Source: Boseongicola sp. SB0662_bin_57 (GTDB lineage: Bacteria > Pseudomonadota > Alphaproteobacteria > Rhodobacterales > Rhodobacteraceae). Taken from it: a stretch of 9,880 bases of DNA. Each line of letters begins with the position of its first letter. Position 1 is the stretch's first letter. Shown here piece after piece: positions 1 through 7,197 of this stretch. The stretch is taken from positions 1-9,880 of the forward strand of contig VXPN01000242.1 in the NCBI GenBank assembly GCA_009839535.1, given 5' to 3'. Position numbers and translations under genes: made by a program. The notes under the pieces are model-generated. The model was given only the letters and a program-made list of their open reading frames with translations. It was not told where the DNA came from and searched no databases.

Positions 1-56
1 GATGTGCGGGTAGCTCGCACCGCTCACGAAATACGCTGCAGCGCAAACGCCTCGTA

Positions 57-95
57 AATGTATACGTTTGCATGCCCTATGTAATCGTATACATT
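57..95. promoter_or_regulatory. Tandem LacI-family operators upstream of the sugar operon
   Basis: Two LacI-type pseudo-palindromes with a central CG step lie side by side: ATGTATAC/GTTTGCAT (58-73, centre between 65 and 66) and ATGTAATC/GTATACAT (79-94, centre between 86 and 87). Each has 6 of 8 half-site positions symmetric. The centres are 21 bp apart, two helical turns, so two dimers could bind the same face. The outer half-sites form a perfect 10-bp inverted repeat (AATGTATACG at 57-66, CGTATACATT at 86-95). LacI-family hinge helices typically insert a leucine at such a central CpG. The obvious ligand is the LacI-type regulator encoded at 5315-6343. Binding has not been shown; the assignment rests on sequence symmetry and operon membership. 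Confidence 0.75.
67..95 (+). promoter_or_regulatory. Candidate sigma70-type promoter of the sugar ABC operon
   Basis: TTTGCA (67-72) and TACATT (90-95) are separated by 17 bp, each matching 4 of 6 consensus bases. Transcription would begin near 102, leaving a leader of about 28 nt that carries the Shine-Dalgarno GGGAGAAGAG (118-127). The promoter lies wholly inside the two operators, which fits repression by steric exclusion. Promoter consensus is loose in high-GC alphaproteobacteria, so the exact boxes are uncertain. Confidence 0.4.
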
Positions 96-129
96 GAAAC
101 TGCTTGAACAGCTCGATGGGAGAAGAGTC

Positions 130-1440
130 ATGAAGAAATTTGCAGGTGCCGGCGCGGTCTTCGCAGCGTCCCTGGCGTTTCCGATCATGTCGATTGCGCA
201 AACGGAAGTGGTGGTCTGGGTTGCCGGCGAACCCGGGCAAACGAACGTCTATGACGATCTTGCCGAAGCGTACAACGCGCAAAGTGAGGACGTGACCATC
301 ACAGTGGTCAAGAACTCGTCCGATCTCTTCAATCCGGCGCTGATACCGGCGTTGTCCGCGGGCGAGGGCCCGGATCTGTTCTCCTTCGGGACCGGACCGG
401 GACAACCCGCAGCGCTGATCAAGGGCGGCTTGGTCGCTGACTTGACCGACGCATATTTCGAGCACAACTGGGGCGAGACGATCCCCGAGGGCATAGTGAT
501 GCAGACTTCCAGCGATGGAAAGCTCTGGGCCTTCGGCAACGAGGTCGAGACGACGGGGATGTTCTATAACAAGGCCATTTTCGCCGAGCACGGCATTTCT
601 GTGCCGACTACCTGGCCGGAGATGGAAGCCGCCGTCGCCACGCTCATGGAGGCGGGCCATGACACGCCCATCGGCCTGGGAGCTGCGGACAAGTGGCCGG
701 TGTCGCATTGGCAGTCTATGATGTTCGGCCGCTACGCCGGCCCGGAGGGAATCGCGGACGTTCTGTTTGGCGACGGCGCATGGACGGATGTGCCCTTTGT
801 CGCCGCAGCGACCAAGCTGCAGGACATGGGCAGGTCGGGATGGTTTGGACCCAATCCCGTGGCGATCGGGTATGGCGAGTTGATGGATCGCTTTTGGGCC
901 GGCGAGGTGCCGATGACCTTCACCGGACCCTGGGTGATTGGCGGCGGAATGGAGGCCGCCGGGGATCGGGTCGGCGACTACAGCGTATTCGCTGTGCCAC
1001 CCTTCGAGGACGACCAGCAGATCCACCCAACGAACTCCATCGGCAGCGGCTGGTACATTCGCGAAAGCTCTGGGAGCAAGGACGCGGCCATTGACTTCAT
1101 GAACTTCATGTTTGTGTCCATTGAGGGGCGGGTCACCCTGCTGAACGGCGGCACCGTCCCGGTCGGCCCGCTGGACGCAGCGCTTGCGACCGCGGAAATG
1201 CCGCCGCTGGCTGTCGACATCTGGAAGACGTCGGACGATTACGCGGCCAACGGCACCGTCCCCGCATTCCTGGACACGATTACGCCCGGCAGCCTGACAA
1301 CAGTGTCCTATGACGGCCTGCAGGCCTTGCTGATCGACTACATGACGCCCGAGGAATTCACCGCCGAGATGCAGAGTGCCTGGGCTGCCTCCAAGGCAGC
1401 GGGCGAAATCATGCTGCCCGGCGGCATCGCGGCGCGCTAG
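130..1440 (+). CDS. Sugar ABC transporter, extracellular solute-binding protein (family 1, CUT1)
   Basis: This is the periplasmic receptor that captures the sugar and delivers it to the two permeases. The 436-residue product starts with a Sec signal peptide: MKK, a hydrophobic stretch at about residues 5-20, then SIA with likely cleavage after Ala23. There is no lipobox cysteine, so it should be a soluble periplasmic protein. The mature part reads as a family 1 binding protein of normal length, with VVVWVAGEPG near its N-terminus, the hinge-type GKLWAFGNEVETTGMFYNK, and GEVPMTFTGPWVIGG in the C-lobe. ATG130 is preferred over an in-frame TTG at 94 because GGGAGAAGAG precedes it by a few bases, the signal peptide begins there, and the TTG lies inside the operator. 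As first gene it is under the LacI-type operators and is followed by a strong hairpin. The substrate cannot be read from sequence; an oligosaccharide or disaccharide is inferred from the ThuA-like gene in the operon. Confidence 0.93.
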   Translation: MKKFAGAGAVFAASLAFPIMSIAQTEVVVWVAGEPGQTNVYDDLAEAYNAQSEDVTITVVKNSSDLFNPALIPALSAGEGPDLFSFGTGPGQPAALIKGGLVADLTDAYFEHNWGETIPEGIVMQTSSDGKLWAFGNEVETTGMFYNKAIFAEHGISVPTTWPEMEAAVATLMEAGHDTPIGLGAADKWPVSHWQSMMFGRYAGPEGIADVLFGDGAWTDVPFVAAATKLQDMGRSGWFGPNPVAIGYGELMDRFWAGEVPMTFTGPWVIGGGMEAAGDRVGDYSVFAVPPFEDDQQIHPTNSIGSGWYIRESSGSKDAAIDFMNFMFVSIEGRVTLLNGGTVPVGPLDAALATAEMPPLAVDIWKTSDDYAANGTVPAFLDTITPGSLTTVSYDGLQALLIDYMTPEEFTAEMQSAWAASKAAGEIMLPGGIAAR

Positions 1441-1463
1441 CCGTCTTTCGCATGCCCTCGAAT

Positions 1464-1498
1464 CGCCCCCGGCGAGGCCCAGGTCTTCGCCGGGGGCG
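1464..1498 (+). terminator. Strong intercistronic hairpin after the binding-protein gene
   Basis: CGCCCCCGGCGA (1464-1475) and TCGCCGGGGGCG (1487-1498) form a perfect 12-bp GC-rich stem with an 11-nt loop, 23 nt after the stop codon. It is not followed by a run of T, so it is unlikely to be an efficient intrinsic terminator. Similar hairpins after binding-protein genes in ABC operons stabilise the upstream mRNA or partly attenuate readthrough, giving excess receptor over membrane subunits. That role is inferred here. The next start codon is 44 bases downstream. Confidence 0.65.
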
Positions 1499-1542
1499 GG
1501 TCTCAACGACCCGGCCGTCATCCAACCACCGGGAGTGGCGAG

Positions 1543-2430
1543 ATGTTCCTTGATCCGGAGTCCAGGTGGGCGCAGCGGCTGAACCTGTTTCTGTTTCTGC
1601 TGCCCGCGCTGACGATCTACATCCTCTTTGCAATCTACCCGACCATTTCGGTGGTGGAGTATTCCTTCACGGATTGGGACGGCATCAGCCCGGAACGCAA
1701 CTTTGTCGGACTTGCGAATTACGAACGGTTGTTCAGCGACAAGATCTTCTGGGCCGCCTTCCGAAACACCTTTGTCTGGTCCGGGGTGGTCATCGTGATC
1801 AACGTGGGGCTTGGGCTTGTGATCGCCGCAATGCTGGCGCGTGTCTGGAAGGCGCGCCTGCTCATACAGACCTGCATCGTGCTGCCGGTGGTGATCTCTC
1901 CAATGGCGGTCGCGACGATCTGGCGTTGGCTGTACCAGCCGACAGGCGCAATCAACCAGGTCCTCGAAGTCGTCGGCCTTGGCGGTCTTGCGACGCCATG
2001 GCTCGGCAGCCCGGACGCGGCGCTGTACGCGCTCGCGCTGGCGCATAGCTGGTCAACCATCGGGCTGAGCGTAGTCATCTTCCTTGCGGGACTTCAGGCC
2101 GTTGACGAAAACCTCTACGAAGCGGCACATGTGGATGGCGCGAACGCCTTCCAGTCCTTCCGCCATGTGACCCTTCCCGCCTTGCGCCCGGTCACGGCGG
2201 TCGTTTTCATCCTGACGCTGACGCAATCCTTCAAGGTGTTCGATATCGTCTGGGCAACGACGCAGGGCGGGCCCATTCGCTTCAGCGAGATCCTTTCGAC
2301 CTACATGTACAAGCGCGGCGCCCTGGAGAACCAGTATGGCTATGGCTCGGCAATCGGCGTCGCCTTGCTCGTCATCGTCAGCCTCGCCACGGTTGTCTAC
2401 ATGCAGATCCAAAGCAAGGAGAACCGCTAG
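1543..2430 (+). CDS. Sugar ABC transporter permease, MalF/UgpA type
   Basis: One of the two inner-membrane subunits forming the sugar channel. The 295-residue protein starts with a short cytoplasmic segment and a first membrane span at about residues 13-35 (LNLFLFLLPALTIYILFAIYP), followed by further hydrophobic segments for about six spans. The EAA loop that docks on the ATPase is clear: EAAHVDGANAFQSFRHVTLP from residue 193, with the conserved Gly at 200. The FTDWDG segment after the first span is typical of UgpA/MalF-type permeases of short-form CUT1 systems. GGGAGTGGCGAG directly before ATG1543 supplies a ribosome-binding site. The stop codon abuts the start of the second permease, so the two are probably translationally coupled, as expected for subunits needed one to one. 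Confidence 0.93.
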   Translation: MFLDPESRWAQRLNLFLFLLPALTIYILFAIYPTISVVEYSFTDWDGISPERNFVGLANYERLFSDKIFWAAFRNTFVWSGVVIVINVGLGLVIAAMLARVWKARLLIQTCIVLPVVISPMAVATIWRWLYQPTGAINQVLEVVGLGGLATPWLGSPDAALYALALAHSWSTIGLSVVIFLAGLQAVDENLYEAAHVDGANAFQSFRHVTLPALRPVTAVVFILTLTQSFKVFDIVWATTQGGPIRFSEILSTYMYKRGALENQYGYGSAIGVALLVIVSLATVVYMQIQSKENR

Positions 2431-3240
2431 ATGGGACGCTGGATCCTTTTCTTTGTTCTCGGCGTGATTGCCATCCTGATGGTCTCGCCCCTGATCCTGA
2501 CGGTTTTCACCTCGCTCAAGCCCACGACTGAGTTGGGGAACCCGCCCTGGGCGCCGCCAGTCAGCCCGACCTTCGAGCATTATGTTCGCGTCTGGATCGA
2601 CGGCGGCTTCAGCGGCTACTTCTTCAACACATTGGTCATCTCGGCAGTGGACGCGGTGGTGATGATCGCGATCGCCTCGCTGGCGGCTTATGCCATGGTC
2701 TTCATCGAGTTCCGCGGCAAGCTGGCGCTGCAGGTGCTGTTCCTGATCGGGCTCATGGTCCCGGTGACGGCGATCGTGCTGCCGCTCTTCCAGATCGTGC
2801 GTGGTTTCGGCCTTGTGAACACGCATCTCGGCGTGATCTTCGCTGATCTCGCGCTTGCGGTGTCGGTCTTCGTGTTCTTGTTCTCGTCCTACTTCATCGC
2901 GGTTCCCAAGGAGTTGCACGAGGCCGCCCGGATCGACGGCGCCACCGAATTCCAGATCTACCGCCGCGTTGTCATGCCGATCGCCACGCCTGCCGTGGTG
3001 ACAACGGCGCTGCTGGAGTTCCTCTGGAGCTGGAATGACTTGCTGCTGCGCTTGCTGTTGTTGACGCGGGACGAGATGCGCACGCTTTCGGTGGGGCTTC
3101 TGAACTTCCAGGGCACGTTGACGCGGGACGTCACGGGGCTTTCCAGCGGGACAGTGATCATGGCTATCCCCGTGGTTCTGCTGTTCCTGTTCTTCCAGCG
3201 GCACTTTGTGCGCGGGATGACCGCGGGTGCCGTGAAATAG
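2431..3240 (+). CDS. Sugar ABC transporter permease, MalG/UgpE type
   Basis: Second membrane subunit of the importer, 269 residues, near the short end of the family. It begins with a membrane span at about residues 4-27, then the family-typical TSLKPTTELGNPPWAPP segment, which introduces the periplasmic loop. The EAA loop reads EAARIDGATEFQIYRRVVMP from residue 164 with the invariant Gly in place, and the WSWNDLLLRLLLLT stretch that follows is characteristic of MalG-type subunits. The ATG follows the preceding TAG with no gap, and the Shine-Dalgarno AAGGAG lies inside the end of the upstream gene. Assignment to the class is secure; the sugar transported is not determined. Confidence 0.93.
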   Translation: MGRWILFFVLGVIAILMVSPLILTVFTSLKPTTELGNPPWAPPVSPTFEHYVRVWIDGGFSGYFFNTLVISAVDAVVMIAIASLAAYAMVFIEFRGKLALQVLFLIGLMVPVTAIVLPLFQIVRGFGLVNTHLGVIFADLALAVSVFVFLFSSYFIAVPKELHEAARIDGATEFQIYRRVVMPIATPAVVTTALLEFLWSWNDLLLRLLLLTRDEMRTLSVGLLNFQGTLTRDVTGLSSGTVIMAIPVVLLFLFFQRHFVRGMTAGAVK

Positions 3241-3248
3241 AGTTCGAC

Positions 3249-4277
3249 ATGTCAAGGCCTCTTCTCATCATGGATCAGCACTTCCGCCAGGTCGAAGAGC
3301 TGTTTCGCCCTGGCGCATTGGCCGAGCTCGGAACGCTCTGCAAGATCCACGGCGGCGTGAACTGTCCAATGAATCGTGACGCGTTTCTTGGTGCGCTGCC
3401 CAAGGCAGAGTTCGTGGTCGCGGCAAAGCCGGAATTGACGCGACAAGAGCTGGACTGTGCCCCTGAGCTCAAGGCCGTGATCGAGGTGGCCGGCACCTTT
3501 CAGGCGGGCCTCGACTATGACGCGTGCATCGAACGCGGAATCGAGGTGTTGTCCTGCGCGCCGGGTTTCCGTCGCTCGGTGGCCGAGATGGCGCTGGGTC
3601 TCATGATTGCGGGAGGGCGCGGCATCGTGGACGAACATGAGCGGTTCCGGGCCGGTACGGAGCGTTGGTTCAGCGACAACGTCGGTACCGACTTCTCGCT
3701 TTACGGGCAGACCATCGGGTTTGTGGGATTTGGGTCCATCGCGCAGGAGTGCATGCGCCTGTTGCAGCCCTTCGCGCCGCAGATCCGCGCGTTCGACCCA
3801 TGGCTCGAATCGTCGGGCGCGTCATTTGAAGGTGTCAGTTTCGCCGAGCTGGAGGAGGTGCTTGCGACCTGTCGTTGCGTGGTGATCGCGGCAGTGCCTA
3901 CTGACGAGAACTATCAACTCGTCTCTCGTGGCCTGATCGAGAAGATCCCGCATGGAGGCTTGGTCGTCGTCATGAGCCGCTCGCACCTGGTGGACTTCGA
4001 TGCCTTGGTTGAGGCCGCCGAAGCCGGGCACATCCGCCTGGCCAGCGACGTCTTCCCCCGCGAGCCCGTTTCAAGGCGCGCCACGTGGCGACAAACCCAA
4101 AATGCAGTCTGGTCGCCGCATCGGGCGGCCGCAGTTGAAGGCGGACGTCACCTCATTGGAGACATGATCGTCCATGATGTGCGGGCGATCCTCTCCGGTT
4201 CACAGACGAGGCACCTTCAGGTTGCGTCGTTGGACACGGTCCGCAAGATCATACGCGCGCCGCAGGCGGCAGGATAG
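3249..4277 (+). CDS. D-isomer-specific 2-hydroxyacid dehydrogenase-like NAD-binding protein
   Basis: The 342-residue product should reduce a 2-keto acid or oxidise a D-2-hydroxy acid in the cytoplasm. The Rossmann glycine motif GFGSIAQ lies at residues 160-166 and an acidic residue follows beta-2 (AFDPWL, D183), which favours NAD over NADP. The catalytic triad of the family can be placed: Arg244 in MSRSHLVD (where most members have TARGxxVD), Glu272 in DVFPREPV and His291 in SPHRAA. The region around Arg244 and His291 is divergent, so the substrate may not be glyoxylate, hydroxypyruvate or lactate. The gene starts 8 nt after the second permease and ends where the ATPase Shine-Dalgarno begins, so it is an integral operon member rather than a later insertion at the end. 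Its ribosome-binding site is weak. The physiological substrate is unknown. Confidence 0.85.
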   Translation: MSRPLLIMDQHFRQVEELFRPGALAELGTLCKIHGGVNCPMNRDAFLGALPKAEFVVAAKPELTRQELDCAPELKAVIEVAGTFQAGLDYDACIERGIEVLSCAPGFRRSVAEMALGLMIAGGRGIVDEHERFRAGTERWFSDNVGTDFSLYGQTIGFVGFGSIAQECMRLLQPFAPQIRAFDPWLESSGASFEGVSFAELEEVLATCRCVVIAAVPTDENYQLVSRGLIEKIPHGGLVVVMSRSHLVDFDALVEAAEAGHIRLASDVFPREPVSRRATWRQTQNAVWSPHRAAAVEGGRHLIGDMIVHDVRAILSGSQTRHLQVASLDTVRKIIRAPQAAG

Positions 4278-4288
4278 GAGGAGAGGAA

Positions 4289-5293
4289 GTGGCCGGTGTT
4301 GAATTGGTCAATTTGTCGAAGGCCTATGGCGACGTCGAGGTCCTGCACGACATCAACCTGTCGATCGCGGATGGCGAGTTTGTCGTGTTCGTCGGTCCTT
4401 CCGGTTGTGGGAAATCCACTCTGCTGCGCGTGATCGCAGGGCTGGAAAAGGCGACCGGCGGAGACGTGATGATCGGCGACAAGCGCGCCAACGACCTGTC
4501 GCCGCGCCAGCGTGACATCGCGATGGTGTTCCAGTCCTACGCGCTCTACCCGCAGATGACCGTGGCGCAGAACATGGGCTTCTCGCTAAGCCTTGAGCGC
4601 CGCCCGAGAGACGAAATAGCGCAAAAGGTGAGGGAAGCGGCCGACGCGTTGAAGCTCGGCCCGTTTCTGGATCGCAAGCCAGGGCAGCTCTCCGGCGGGC
4701 AGCGCCAGCGCGTAGCCATTGGCCGCGCGATCGTGCGCAACCCGCAAGTCTTCTTGCTGGACGAGCCCTTGTCGAATCTCGACGCCGCACTGCGCTCGGA
4801 AACGCGTGTCGAGATCAGCGAACTGCACCAGCGCATGAATACAACGATGGTCTACGTCACTCACGATCAAGTGGAAGCGATGACCATGGCGGATCGGATC
4901 GTGGTCTTGAACCGCGGCAACATCGAGCAGGTTGGCAGCCCGATGGATCTCTACAATCACCCGGAGACAGAGTTCGTGGCAGGGTTCATCGGCTCTCCCA
5001 GGATGAACTTCATCAAGGGTCGGTACGCGGAAGCCGTCGGCGCCACGACCTTGGGTGTTCGTCCCGAGCACTTCGCCATTGGGCAGGGCGACGACACTTG
5101 GGAGGGCCGCGTCACCTTGGTCGAGCGGCTTGGTCATGACACGATCCTCCATGTGAACGTTCCTGACGCAGGTGCTCTGACCGTCAGCCTGGACGGTCAG
5201 CATGCGCATCAAGTGGGCGACGTTGTACACCTGCGGCCGCAACTGGAACTAATCCACAAATTCGACGAAATCGGACGGCCGATTGCGGCCTAG
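4289..5293 (+). CDS. Sugar ABC transporter ATP-binding protein, MalK/UgpC type
   Basis: The cytoplasmic ATPase that powers the importer, 334 residues. All nucleotide-binding motifs are intact: Walker A GPSGCGKS (36-43), Q-loop Q82 in MVFQSYALYP, signature LSGGQ (134-138), Walker B VFLLDE (154-159) and switch His192 in YVTHD. After residue 235 it carries the MalK-type regulatory tail (GSPRMNFI, then TLGVRPEHFAI), which folds as OB/TOBE. At 334 residues the tail is somewhat shorter than in many MalK or UgpC proteins. The start is GTG4289, chosen because AGGAGGAG (4276-4283) is correctly spaced and overlaps the stop of the preceding gene. In CUT1 systems one such ATPase dimer serves both permeases, and some are shared between several importers. 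Confidence 0.95.
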   Translation: MAGVELVNLSKAYGDVEVLHDINLSIADGEFVVFVGPSGCGKSTLLRVIAGLEKATGGDVMIGDKRANDLSPRQRDIAMVFQSYALYPQMTVAQNMGFSLSLERRPRDEIAQKVREAADALKLGPFLDRKPGQLSGGQRQRVAIGRAIVRNPQVFLLDEPLSNLDAALRSETRVEISELHQRMNTTMVYVTHDQVEAMTMADRIVVLNRGNIEQVGSPMDLYNHPETEFVAGFIGSPRMNFIKGRYAEAVGATTLGVRPEHFAIGQGDDTWEGRVTLVERLGHDTILHVNVPDAGALTVSLDGQHAHQVGDVVHLRPQLELIHKFDEIGRPIAA

Positions 5294-5314
5294 CCGAATA
5301 CGAGCATCGAGAAG

Positions 5315-6343
5315 ATGAACGCCAAGAGACCAACTGTGAACGATGTTGCGCGCGTGGCGGGAGTGTCCAATGCCACGGTGTCGCGCGTGATGTCGCGGCC
5401 CGACCGCGTGAAGGTCGAGACCCGCGACCACGTCATCGGCGTGATGAAGCGCCTTGGCTATCGGGCCAACCCCGCCGCCGCTGAATTGCGACGCGGCAGA
5501 AGCAGGACGTTGCTTGTACTTGTGTCCGATATCACCAATGCGTTCTACGCAGAGTTCTTCAAAGGCATCGAAGAGGAAGCACGGTCGCAAGGATATGTGC
5601 TGCTGATTGGCGACACGTCCGAAGATGCCGATGCCGAGCGGGCGTTCTCGGACATGCTGCTGCTGAATCAGGCGGATGGATTGATCCTGAACACAAACGG
5701 TTTCCTGGAAGGTCTGCTGCCAAGCGACGCGGATGGTGCGTATTTCGGGCCGCCGGTGGTCTCTTGCGGAGGCCATAAGGAGGTCGAGCTTCCCACGGTG
5801 CGGACAGATGACGTCCTGGGCGGACGGCTGGCGGCGGAACATCTTGTCGAACTCGGGCATCAGGATCTCATTCAGGTCTGCGGGCCCTTGCACATGAATG
5901 GCTTCGAGCGCCGGTTTCGCGGGTTCAACGAGGCACTGATCGATGCGGGCATTCCGCGCCAGGGCGATCGCGACATCAGCGGCGCGCTCTCGGTCGATTT
6001 CGGGCTGCAAGCGGCGACGAAATTGATCGAGGCTGGCGACTTGCCCACTGCGGTCTTCGCTCACAACGATGAGACGGCCACGGGTTTCATGCATGGTCTC
6101 GTGAGAGCCGGGATTCGTGTCCCACAGGACATCTCGGTCATCGGCTTTGACGACATGCCCTACGCCGCGGTTTTCTGTCCGGGTCTTTCGAGCGTGCGGT
6201 TGCCCCGCCGCGAATGGGGCCGCTTGGCATGCAAAAGGCTGCTCTCGATTCTCGACGACGAACCTGACGCGGGCGGGCCTGTGATCATTCCGCCAAAGCT
6301 GATCGCGCGGGCCAGCACTGCCGCACCGCGACGCTCAAAGTGA
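5315..6343 (+). CDS. LacI-family transcriptional regulator
   Basis: The 342-residue protein is a probable sugar-responsive repressor of this operon. Residues 7-27 form the helix-turn-helix (TVNDVARVAGVSNATVSRVM), and residues 50-60 (RANPAAAELRR) form the hinge helix with a leucine in the position that enters the minor groove at a central CpG. From about residue 64 a periplasmic-binding-protein-like effector domain follows (TLLVLVSDITNAFYAEFFKGI, then GFDDMPYAAVFCPGLSSVRLP near the C-terminus). The gene lies 21 nt after the ATPase gene and in the same direction, so it is transcribed with the genes it probably controls, giving negative feedback on itself. The operators at 57-95 match what this class binds. 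The ligand may be the transported sugar or a metabolite of it; the sequence does not tell which. Confidence 0.93.
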   Translation: MNAKRPTVNDVARVAGVSNATVSRVMSRPDRVKVETRDHVIGVMKRLGYRANPAAAELRRGRSRTLLVLVSDITNAFYAEFFKGIEEEARSQGYVLLIGDTSEDADAERAFSDMLLLNQADGLILNTNGFLEGLLPSDADGAYFGPPVVSCGGHKEVELPTVRTDDVLGGRLAAEHLVELGHQDLIQVCGPLHMNGFERRFRGFNEALIDAGIPRQGDRDISGALSVDFGLQAATKLIEAGDLPTAVFAHNDETATGFMHGLVRAGIRVPQDISVIGFDDMPYAAVFCPGLSSVRLPRREWGRLACKRLLSILDDEPDAGGPVIIPPKLIARASTAAPRRSK

Positions 6344-6358
6344 CAAGGAGAGCCGCTT

Positions 6359-7141
6359 GTGATACGCGCCGTCGTCTGGAACGAAAACGTCCATGAACAA
6401 ACCAACGAAGCGGTCGCCGCGATCTACCCGGACGGCATACACAATTGCATTGCGCAGGCGCTAGACGCGGACACGGGAATTGCGTCCACGACGGCAACTT
6501 TGCAAGAGGCCGAGAATGGGCTTTCCGCCGCGCGGATCGATCAGACGGATGTGTTGCTTTGGTGGGGCCATGCCGCGCACGGCGAGGTCGCCGATGTCGT
6601 CGTGGATCGGGTCGCGGATGCCGTCTGGGGCGGCATGGGGCTGATCATCTTGCACTCCGCACACTTCTCAAAGATCTTCAAAAGGCTGATGGGCACTCCG
6701 TGCAACCTGACCTGGCGGGAGGCCGGTGAACGGGAACGGATTTGGGTCACGGCGCGCGGGCACCCGATCGCGCGCGGATTGCCCGAACATTTCGACCTGG
6801 AAAGCGAAGAGATGTATGGCGAACCGTTCGCGGTGCCCGAACCGTTGGAAACGGTGTTCATAAGCTGGTTTCAGGGCGGAGAGGTGTTCCGGTCCGGGCT
6901 GACCTATCGTCGCGGCGCCGGAAGGATCTTTTATTTTCGGCCTGGGCATGAGACCTGTCCGACCTACCACGACGAGAACATTCGCCGTGTCCTGGTCAAT
7001 GCCGTGCATTGGGCAAATCCTGCTGCGGCACGCATCACCAATGTACACTACGCACCCAGTCGGGACGTTTCAGACGCGCTGGAACCCATTTCCGAGCGCG
7101 GCCCGAAACTCCACGCTCCCGGGGAAGAGGGGCTTCGCTGA
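6359..7141 (+). CDS. ThuA-like sugar utilisation protein
   Basis: A 260-residue cytoplasmic protein of the ThuA family, which has a class I glutamine amidotransferase-like fold. It matches the short, single-domain ThuA type along its whole length: VVWNENVHEQTNEAVAAIYP at the N-terminus, DVLLWWGHAAHGEVAD, HSAHFSKIFKRLMG, ESEEMYGEPF and GRIFYFRPGHETCPTYHDEN. In Sinorhizobium meliloti, ThuA works with ThuB and is tied to conversion of trehalose-type disaccharides to 3-keto derivatives, in an operon with a CUT1 importer. The GTG start at 6359 has AGGAG (6346-6350) eight bases upstream and lies 15 nt after the regulator's stop, so the gene is part of the operon. No thuB-like oxidoreductase is present in the window. 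A C-terminal tail of about 40 residues extends past the conserved core. Confidence 0.85.
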   Translation: MIRAVVWNENVHEQTNEAVAAIYPDGIHNCIAQALDADTGIASTTATLQEAENGLSAARIDQTDVLLWWGHAAHGEVADVVVDRVADAVWGGMGLIILHSAHFSKIFKRLMGTPCNLTWREAGERERIWVTARGHPIARGLPEHFDLESEEMYGEPFAVPEPLETVFISWFQGGEVFRSGLTYRRGAGRIFYFRPGHETCPTYHDENIRRVLVNAVHWANPAAARITNVHYAPSRDVSDALEPISERGPKLHAPGEEGLR

Positions 7142-7163
7142 ACTTCCAGGTCTGCGGGTCAGG

Positions 7164-7170
7164 AACGAAT
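7164..7170. repeat. Left target-site duplication of the tnpB-bearing element
   Basis: AACGAAT at 7164-7170 is repeated in direct orientation at 8258-8264; the match extends to 8 bp (AACGAATG) if the next base is counted, although on the left that base also belongs to the inverted repeat. It sits exactly outside the terminal inverted repeat, as expected for a target duplication made at insertion. Confidence 0.7.
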
Positions 7171-7197
7171 GGGGAATTATATGCGCAAGTGACCATC
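7171..7197. repeat. Left terminal inverted repeat
   Basis: The repeat begins GGGGA, contains ATATGC and ends AAGTGACCATC. It pairs with 8232-8257 in inverted orientation, with one gap and three substitutions. The stop codon of the tnpB-like gene (7196-7198 on the - strand) overlaps its inner end, so the coding region runs right up to the element boundary. Confidence 0.8.

Noticed and set aside
94..129. In-frame TTG extension of the solute-binding protein
   Set aside because: The extension overlaps the operator, lacks a ribosome-binding site and would put twelve non-signal residues before a clear Sec signal peptide with its own Shine-Dalgarno.
2053..3255. 400-codon open frame on the - strand
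   Set aside because: It is antisense to both permease genes, which have strong domain evidence. Its composition (rich in Arg, His, Asp, Gln) is typical of a high-GC shadow frame.
4586..6094. Two - strand frames of 218 and 281 codons
   Set aside because: They lie fully antisense to the ATPase and LacI-type genes and show no recognisable domain.
7155..7170. Putative guide directed at the sugar operon promoter (57-95)
   Set aside because: By-eye comparison of the 16 nt beyond the left border with the promoter region shows no meaningful match.
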